Part shown: positions 7,416-11,415 of the stretch, in pieces
Layout: each line of letters begins with the position of its first letter
How positions within the stretch are numbered: position 1 is the stretch's first letter
Source of the DNA: Candidatus Thiodictyon intracellulare
Lineage (GTDB): Bacteria > Pseudomonadota > Gammaproteobacteria > Chromatiales > Chromatiaceae
Length of the DNA stretch: 11,415 nt
Assembly: GCA_016292295.1 (NCBI GenBank)
Contig: JADNEJ010000088.1
Span: 1-11,415, forward strand
Direction: 5' to 3'
Translations under genes and position numbers: made by a program
Notes under the pieces: generated by a model
Databases searched by the model: none
What the model saw: only the letters and a program-made list of their open reading frames with translations
Told to the model about the DNA's origin: nothing

Positions 7416-8162
7416 ATGAACGCGAATAAAAACATTGCGATCGATGTCAATCTCGCCACAGTCCAGTTCCGCATCCTGGCCGCGACCCGGCAGGCCGGCC
7501 GCGCGCTGGACGCGGTGGGCCTGATCGCGGTGAGCAAACATCAGGGCGCGCCGGCGCTGCGCGCCGCCTACGCCGCCGGCCAGCGCGCCTTCGGCGAGAG
7601 CTATGTCCAGGAGGCCCTGGACAAGCAGGCGCAGTTGAACGATCTGGCCATCGAATGGCACTTCATCGGTCGCATCCAGGCCAACAAGACGCGCCCGATC
7701 GCCGCCGAGTTCGACTGGGTCCATGGGCTCGCGGACCCGGGCCACGCCCGACGCCTGAGTGAGCAGCGGCCCGCGGGGCGCCCGCCGCTCAAGGTCTGCG
7801 TACAGGTCAACACGAGCGGCGAGGCGAGCAAGGGCGGGGTCGCGCCCGAAGCGGTCGCGGATCTACTCGCGGTCTGCGCCAGCTTGTCAGGGCTGCGGGT
7901 TATGGGGCTCATGACGCTGCCGGTCCCCGACGCCGACCCGCACCGCCGGCGTGAGCCATTGCGCGCGCTGCGCCTGTTGCGCGACCGCTTGACGACCCCG
8001 GAGCAACCGCTCAACTGTCTGTCAATGGGCATGTCCGACGACCTTGAGGCGGCCGTCTTGGAGGGGGCCACGCTGGTGCGTATCGGCACGGCGATTTTCG
8101 GGGCGCGTCCGTATAATAGAGACTTAGCCTTGGCCGGATTCCCGAGTGGGATTGGCCTGTAG
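7416..8162 (+). CDS. yggS: YggS family PLP homeostasis protein
   Basis: YggS/PLPBP proteins bind pyridoxal 5'-phosphate on a TIM-barrel fold without known catalysis and help balance the PLP and amino-acid pools. The 248-residue product has the PLP-binding Lys at about position 41 (LIAVSKHQG), then FGESYVQEAL, WHFIGRIQANKTR, VCVQVNTSGEASKGG and LSMGMSDDLEAAVLEGATLVRIGTAIFGAR, which together define the family. A GTG at 7374 would extend the protein by 14 residues not typical of it, so I choose the ATG at 7416, which has a short GGA upstream. It begins 50 bases after rdgB and is followed by proC and yggT, the well-known yggS-proC-yggT cluster. Confidence 0.95.
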   Translation: MNANKNIAIDVNLATVQFRILAATRQAGRALDAVGLIAVSKHQGAPALRAAYAAGQRAFGESYVQEALDKQAQLNDLAIEWHFIGRIQANKTRPIAAEFDWVHGLADPGHARRLSEQRPAGRPPLKVCVQVNTSGEASKGGVAPEAVADLLAVCASLSGLRVMGLMTLPVPDADPHRRREPLRALRLLRDRLTTPEQPLNCLSMGMSDDLEAAVLEGATLVRIGTAIFGARPYNRDLALAGFPSGIGL

Positions 8163-8211
8163 ACGGCGTTTTCCGACGGTCCACGGGGACCGCAGCACCA
8201 TGGGAACCTTA

Positions 8212-9042
8212 ATGAGCACACCCAGCATTGCCTTCATCGGCGGCGGCAACATGGCGACCAGTCTGCTCGCCGGTCTGCTCGCCGACGGTTGCCCACCCGC
8301 GTCCATCCGCGTCGCCGAGCCCAACGAAGCCCGCCGCCAGGCGCTTACCGCACGCTTCGGAGTGCGCACCTACGCAAACAATCGGCAGGCCGTCGGGGAG
8401 GTCGCGACCCTGATCCTGTGCGTCAAGCCGCAACTGGCGCCACAGGTCTGCCGGGAACTCGGCGGCTTGGTCTCTGAGCTTGGCCCACTGCTCATCTCGG
8501 TCATGGCCGGGGTCACGGAGGCGGCCATCCAGACCTGGCTGGGCGCGCCAGTACCGGTGGTCCGCACCATGCCCAACACCCCGGCCCTGGTCCAGACCGG
8601 GGCCATCGGGATGCACGCCAGCCCCGAGGTCACCGAGGATGGCCGCAATCAGGCCGAGACCATACTGCGCGCGACTGGGCTCATCCGCTGGGTGGCCGAC
8701 GAGGCTCAGATCGACGCGGTGACCGCCATCTCCGGGAGCGGCCCGGCCTACTTCTTCCTCTTGATGGAGGCCCTAGAACAGGCCGGGATTGACCTGGGGC
8801 TCGACCCCGAGACGGCCCGCCTGCTGACCATCCAGACCGCCCTGGGGTCCGCTCGCATGGCGGTGGAGAGCGACTCACCCCCGGCACGACTACGTGAACA
8901 GGTAACCTCTCCGGGCGGGACCACCGAGCGTGCACTCGCGGTCTTCGAAGACGGCGGACTGCGCGCCCTGGTCGGGCGCGCCACACTGGCCGCCCGCGAC
9001 CGCGCGGCCGAGATCTCCCTGACCCTGCTGGAGAAGTCATGA
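8212..9042 (+). CDS. proC: Pyrroline-5-carboxylate reductase
   Basis: ProC reduces 1-pyrroline-5-carboxylate to L-proline using NAD(P)H, the last step of proline synthesis, in the cytoplasm. From the ATG at 8212 the protein is 276 residues. It shows the Rossmann loop FIGGGNMATSLLAG near 8-21, ILCVKPQ, VRTMPNTPALV, AISGSGPAYFFLLMEALEQAG and the dimerisation-domain end LREQVTSPGGTTERALAVFE. An in-frame ATG at 8200 (adding MGTL) is also possible and has GGGGA at a reasonable distance. Its stop overlaps the yggT start (ATGA), which indicates translational coupling. Confidence 0.97.
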   Translation: MSTPSIAFIGGGNMATSLLAGLLADGCPPASIRVAEPNEARRQALTARFGVRTYANNRQAVGEVATLILCVKPQLAPQVCRELGGLVSELGPLLISVMAGVTEAAIQTWLGAPVPVVRTMPNTPALVQTGAIGMHASPEVTEDGRNQAETILRATGLIRWVADEAQIDAVTAISGSGPAYFFLLMEALEQAGIDLGLDPETARLLTIQTALGSARMAVESDSPPARLREQVTSPGGTTERALAVFEDGGLRALVGRATLAARDRAAEISLTLLEKS

Positions 9043-9608
9043 GCGGCGCCTACCTTACCAATCCCCTTGTCTTCCTGATCCAGACCCTCTTCGGGCTCTA
9101 CATCACGGTGGTGTTGATCCGCTTCCTGCTGCAATGGGCGCGGGCTGATTTCTACAACCCCTTCTCGCAGTTCACCGTGCGCATCACCTCCCCGGTGCTG
9201 CGCCCGCTGCGCCAGGTGATCCCGAGCCTGGGCGGGATGGATACCGCCGCCTTGGTGCTAGCCTGGCTGCTCCAGACCCTTGAACTGACCCTGCTCGCTC
9301 TGCTGCTCGGGTTCAACCCCATCGGCGCCCTTCTCTGGTCGATACCGGCCCTGCTCGAGCTGGTGCTGAACATCGCACTCTTCGCCGTGCTGATCCGCGC
9401 CCTCCTGAGTTGGATCAATCTCGACCCCTATAACCCCACCATCGGGCTGCTCACGCGCCTGACCGACCCGCTGCTGCGCCCCGCCCAACGCGCCCTGCCC
9501 CCGATCAGCGGCATCGACCTGTCACCTCTGGCGGTCATAATCGGCTTAGTCCTCTTGGAGATGTTGCTGGTTCCTCCGCTCAAGTGGCTGACAAACAACC
9601 CGTTTTGA
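9039..9608 (+). CDS. yggT: YggT family membrane protein
   Basis: This 189-residue inner-membrane protein is made of two YGGT repeats. The first has LIRFLLQWARADFYNPFSQF followed by TSPVLRPLRQVIPSLGGMD. The second repeats the pattern as LIRALLSWINLDPYNP, TDPLLRPAQRALPPISGID. Each repeat is bordered by hydrophobic helices, about four in all (near 10-30, 68-90, 100-125 and 160-182). The molecular function is not settled; family members have been linked to osmotic or ion stress, and the gene regularly follows proC. The start overlaps the proC stop by four bases and has GGAG upstream. It is the last intact gene of the rph-yggT run. Confidence 0.93.
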   Translation: MSGAYLTNPLVFLIQTLFGLYITVVLIRFLLQWARADFYNPFSQFTVRITSPVLRPLRQVIPSLGGMDTAALVLAWLLQTLELTLLALLLGFNPIGALLWSIPALLELVLNIALFAVLIRALLSWINLDPYNPTIGLLTRLTDPLLRPAQRALPPISGIDLSPLAVIIGLVLLEMLLVPPLKWLTNNPF

Positions 9609-9986
9609 CGCAGGCGTTGATCTAGGAACTAAAGCAATTGGACCGCGCGACGAGGACCCCCACCGATGATTTATAGAACGGAAGACTTGGTCGATCATGT
9701 GAGCGCGCTCGGGCTGCGGACGAACATTGCCGTGGGCGCAGCCGACGACGCGGACACGATCAAGACGATCCATGAGGCCTGGACCCATGGGATACTTGAT
9801 GCGACGCTCGTGGAGCCGGAGGTCAGGATCCGGCGGATCGCGGAGGGGTTGGCGGTGGATCTGAGCCGCTTCCGGATCCTCGACGCCACCGCGGACGCCG
9901 AGTGCGTCGAGTCCTGCGTCCAATTCGTGCGCACGGGCGAGTGCGAGGTCATCATGAAGGGGCGTGTCAGCACGGCGGACCTGATG

Positions 9987-10126
9987 GGCGAGATGGCCTT
10001 GATCATAATTCCGCCCACCTTGTTCAGTGCCGGCGGCGGCGCCCCTTTGCAGAACATGCTCTTGCGCGCGCAAACCCACATGGGCCGGCCGGCCTTGGGC
10101 GGATTTGTGATCAAGGCCGGCGAGAT
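9987..10126. repeat. 8-bp target duplication around MITE-A copy 2
   Basis: GGCGAGAT occurs directly before the element (9987-9994) and directly after it (10119-10126). Collapsing one copy restores the transferase codons GGC GAG ATG CTG (GEML). The base after the right copy is G, as is the first base of the element, so a 9-bp reading is possible. The 8-bp reading leaves a symmetrical element. Confidence 0.9.
9995..10118 (+). mobile_element. MITE-A copy 2 (124 bp), in-frame insertion
   Basis: The ends are inverted repeats: the first 11 bases GGCCTTGATCA match the complement of the last 11, and the match extends to 23 bases with two mismatches (9995-10017 against 10118-10096). The element has no transposase gene, so it must depend on an enzyme in trans. 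Element plus duplication is 132 bp, exactly 44 codons, and the frame used here has no stop: it adds ALIIIPPTLFSAGGGAPLQN and a further 24 residues. It is the only copy with a clear target duplication, so its borders define the family. I do not recognise it as a named element. Confidence 0.92.
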
Positions 10127-10194
10127 GCTGCGTAAGAGTAACGGGCTGCGTACGGACCGGGTGATAAGCCACGTCGGAGCCTTCACCTCACCCG

Positions 10195-10577
10195 GTGAAA
10201 ACCCGGCATTATGTAGCAACTGCAAATAGTTATCGAATCAATTTGTTACGTAGAATCTGGCGGCAACTCAGTGCGATGCGGGCGGGTGAGCGCCGGGATC
10301 TCCCAGATTTCGGTGAGAAATCCGTCTGCCGGGGCTGGCTCAGAATCGGAAAGTCGTAGCCAAGTCTAATGAATAAATAGCCATGTGCTTTTGCTACCTG
10401 AAGTTTCCGGCTTTTCTAGGGGGGCACCGGAGGAGCGGGGGATAGCGGTGGGGGGGGGCGAGGGGTTTGCGGAGATCCACGCAAACCTCTACGAAAACTC
10501 ACGACCCCAAGTGTTTGGCCCTGCGCGGGTTTCAGAACCCGGAAACTTCAGTTTGCTACATAATGCCGTGAAAACCC
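10195..10577. repeat. 10-bp target duplication around MITE-B
   Basis: GTGAAAACCC flanks the element directly at 10195-10204 and 10568-10577. Removing the element and one copy rejoins the transferase as TSPGENP-IMIITDAG in one frame. This is strong evidence that MITE-B arrived by transposition. Ten-base duplications are within the range known for IS4-group elements, though that does not identify the family. Confidence 0.9.
10205..10567 (+). mobile_element. MITE-B (363 bp), non-autonomous element
   Basis: The element is bounded by a perfect 15-base inverted repeat, GGCATTATGTAGCAA at 10205-10219 and its complement at 10553-10567. The interior codes for nothing I recognise. It has its own structure: CTGAAGTTTCCGG at 10398-10410 is inverted at 10539-10551, next to a second TTGCTAC at 10391, so it may be two fused units. 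Hairpins lie at 10306-10322 (GATTTC/GAAATC), 10464-10487 (GGTTTGCG/CGCAAACC) and 10527-10540. A run of nine G lies at 10450-10458. Insertion plus duplication is 373 bp, so it shifts the frame, and the terminus itself provides stops. Another copy of its end lies at 613-639. Confidence 0.88.
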
Positions 10578-10911
10578 GATCATGATCATCACCGACGCGG
10601 GAATCAATATAGCCACGGACCTGGGCCGCAAACGCGATATTGTCATGAACGCGGTGGACGTCATGCACGCGCTGGGATATAAACACCCAGGGGTGGCGGC
10701 GCTGTCGTTCATCGAGAAGATCGAGAACAAGGACCTCCAACCGAGCGTAAAGCAGGCCACGCTGGACGCCGAGCAGCTCACCCAGATGTGCCGTCTGGGG
10801 CAACTCCCCAGCTGCACCGTCGATGGGCCCTTCGCGCTCGACAACGCGATCTCCCCCTACGCCGCCGCGCACTTAAGGAATCAAAGGCGAGGTGTCGGGG
10901 CGGGCCGACGT

Positions 10912-11036
10912 GGTCTTGATCATAATTTCGCCCACCTTGTTCAGTCTAGGCGTCGCCGCCCCACTTGCAAAACATGGCCTTGCGCGCGCAAGCCCACATG
11001 GGCCGCCCGGCCTTGGGCGGATTTGTGATCAAGGCC
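10912..11036 (+). mobile_element. MITE-A copy 3 (125 bp), without target duplication
   Basis: This copy has the same orientation as copy 2, one extra base and roughly 15 substitutions or small shifts, mostly in the middle. Its left end reads GGTCTTGATCA (one mismatch to the inverted repeat); its right end is a perfect TGATCAAGGCC. Flanks differ (GGCCGACGT on the left, CTCCATCTAC on the right), so no target duplication remains. About eight codons of the host gene appear to be missing at this point, so a deletion probably accompanied or followed insertion. Confidence 0.85.
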
Positions 11037-11257
11037 CTCCATCTACAAGGCGCTGCAAATCGGGGTGAAGGTGGTCTTCGCCGGGGTCGTCGTCGGATGC
11101 AAGACCCCGGTCGTGGTGCCCTCGCACGTCGACAGCCCGGAGAGCAAGTTGCAGTCGATTGCGCTTGCGATATTGCTGATGAAGAAGAAGGCCGGCGCAT
11201 GAGGGGCACTCCGCCGGTGGGGCGGCGAGAGACCAAGCAAACCCAGGCGGTAAGGAC

Positions 11258-11329
11258 GTAGGTTGGGGTGACGAAGGAACCCCAACGCTGCACCAGGGAT
11301 GTTGGGCTTCGTTCCTCACCCCAACCTAC
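11258..11329. repeat. Long palindromic repeat downstream of the transferase remnant
   Basis: Two 29-base arms, starting GTAGGTTGGGGT at 11258 and ending ACCCCAACCTAC at 11329, are inverted with about four mismatches around a 14-base loop. The motif GTAGGTTGGGGTGA-GAA is one I associate with dispersed palindromic repeats found in many proteobacterial genomes. Its position after the gene's TGA would suit a role as an mRNA 3' stabiliser or bidirectional terminator. No T-run is present. Confidence 0.75.
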
Positions 11330-11415
11330 CGCGCTAGCGGCGACCCGATGGTTTATGATGTATACACGTCTCATCTGAGATTTTCGCTCAGGACCCTAGC
11401 GTAACCGGCCGACGT
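11330..11415. other. Right edge, no gene visible
   Basis: The last 86 bases contain no open frame I can support. An AT-richer stretch with GTATAC (near 11360) and a small CTGAG/CTCAG inverted repeat (about 11377-11393) could belong to the promoter or operator of a gene beyond the window. This is only a suggestion. Confidence 0.3.

Larger units (their letters stand above)
9666..11202 (+). pseudogene. Phosphate acetyl/butyryltransferase family gene, broken by three insertions
   Basis: Spliced by eye, the pieces give about 300 residues of a Pta/Ptb-family acyltransferase, which moves acyl groups between CoA and phosphate. Piece 1 (9666-9986) starts MIYRTEDLVDHVSALGLRT and reaches EVIMKGRVSTADLMGEM. 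LRKSNGLRTDRVISHVGAF follows MITE-A copy 2. Piece 3 (10582 on) has MIITDAGINIATDLGRKRD and ALSFIEKIEN, then VDGPFALDNAISPYAAAHL. The end (11041-11202) reads IYKALQIGVKVVFAGVVVGC and stops at TGA. MITE-A copy 2 keeps the frame; MITE-B shifts it and adds a stop. A net two-base loss near 10871-10882 shifts it again, and MITE-A copy 3 sits where a VPDIEAGN-type segment is expected. GAGG lies ten bases before the ATG. The enzyme is almost certainly inactive. Acetyl versus butyryl specificity cannot be told. Confidence 0.92.

Noticed and set aside
10450..10458. Run of nine G as a phase-variation tract
   Set aside because: It lies inside the non-coding interior of MITE-B with no gene whose frame or promoter it could switch.
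10385..10585. Open frame of 66 codons inside MITE-B
   Set aside because: It has no recognisable domain, crosses the element border and the target duplication, and is rich in low-complexity G runs.

Overview
This is a GC-rich (about 64% by eye) chromosomal segment from a gammaproteobacterium. The housekeeping order spoT-rpoZ-gmk-yicC, diverging from rph-rdgB-yggS-proC-yggT, is typical of Gammaproteobacteria. The protein sequences and the mobile-element load suggest a purple sulfur bacterium (Chromatiales/Chromatiaceae). That placement is inferred from memory of related proteins and was not tested.

Layout. Positions 1-612 hold no intact gene: an AT-richer stretch, a relic of an IS66-like transposase C-terminus, and copies or ends of a short inverted-repeat element (here MITE-A). 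A minus-strand block follows: yicC (RNase family), gmk (guanylate kinase), rpoZ (RNA polymerase omega) and spoT ((p)ppGpp synthetase/hydrolase). Its last gene ends inside the terminus of a second element (MITE-B). From 5124 the plus strand carries a decayed Ser/Thr protein kinase gene and then five apparently intact genes: rph, rdgB, yggS, proC and yggT. From 9666 to 11202 lies a phosphate acetyl/butyryltransferase family gene broken by three small insertions: MITE-A at 9995-10118, MITE-B at 10205-10567 and MITE-A at 10912-11036. The window ends with a long palindromic repeat (11258-11329).

The intact genes serve nucleotide and translation quality control: GMP to GDP, (p)ppGpp turnover, tRNA 3' trimming, XTP/ITP removal, PLP homeostasis and proline synthesis. 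The new biology is in the mobile DNA. MITE-A is a 124-bp element with 23-bp imperfect terminal inverted repeats and an 8-bp target duplication in its cleanest copy. Element plus duplication is 132 bp, exactly 44 codons, and four of its six frames are stop-free. Its insertion in the transferase gene therefore kept the reading frame open, much like Rickettsia palindromic elements. MITE-B is a 363-bp element with 15-bp perfect terminal repeats and a 10-bp target duplication. One of its ends also supplies the stop codon of spoT. Neither family name is established; both labels are mine.
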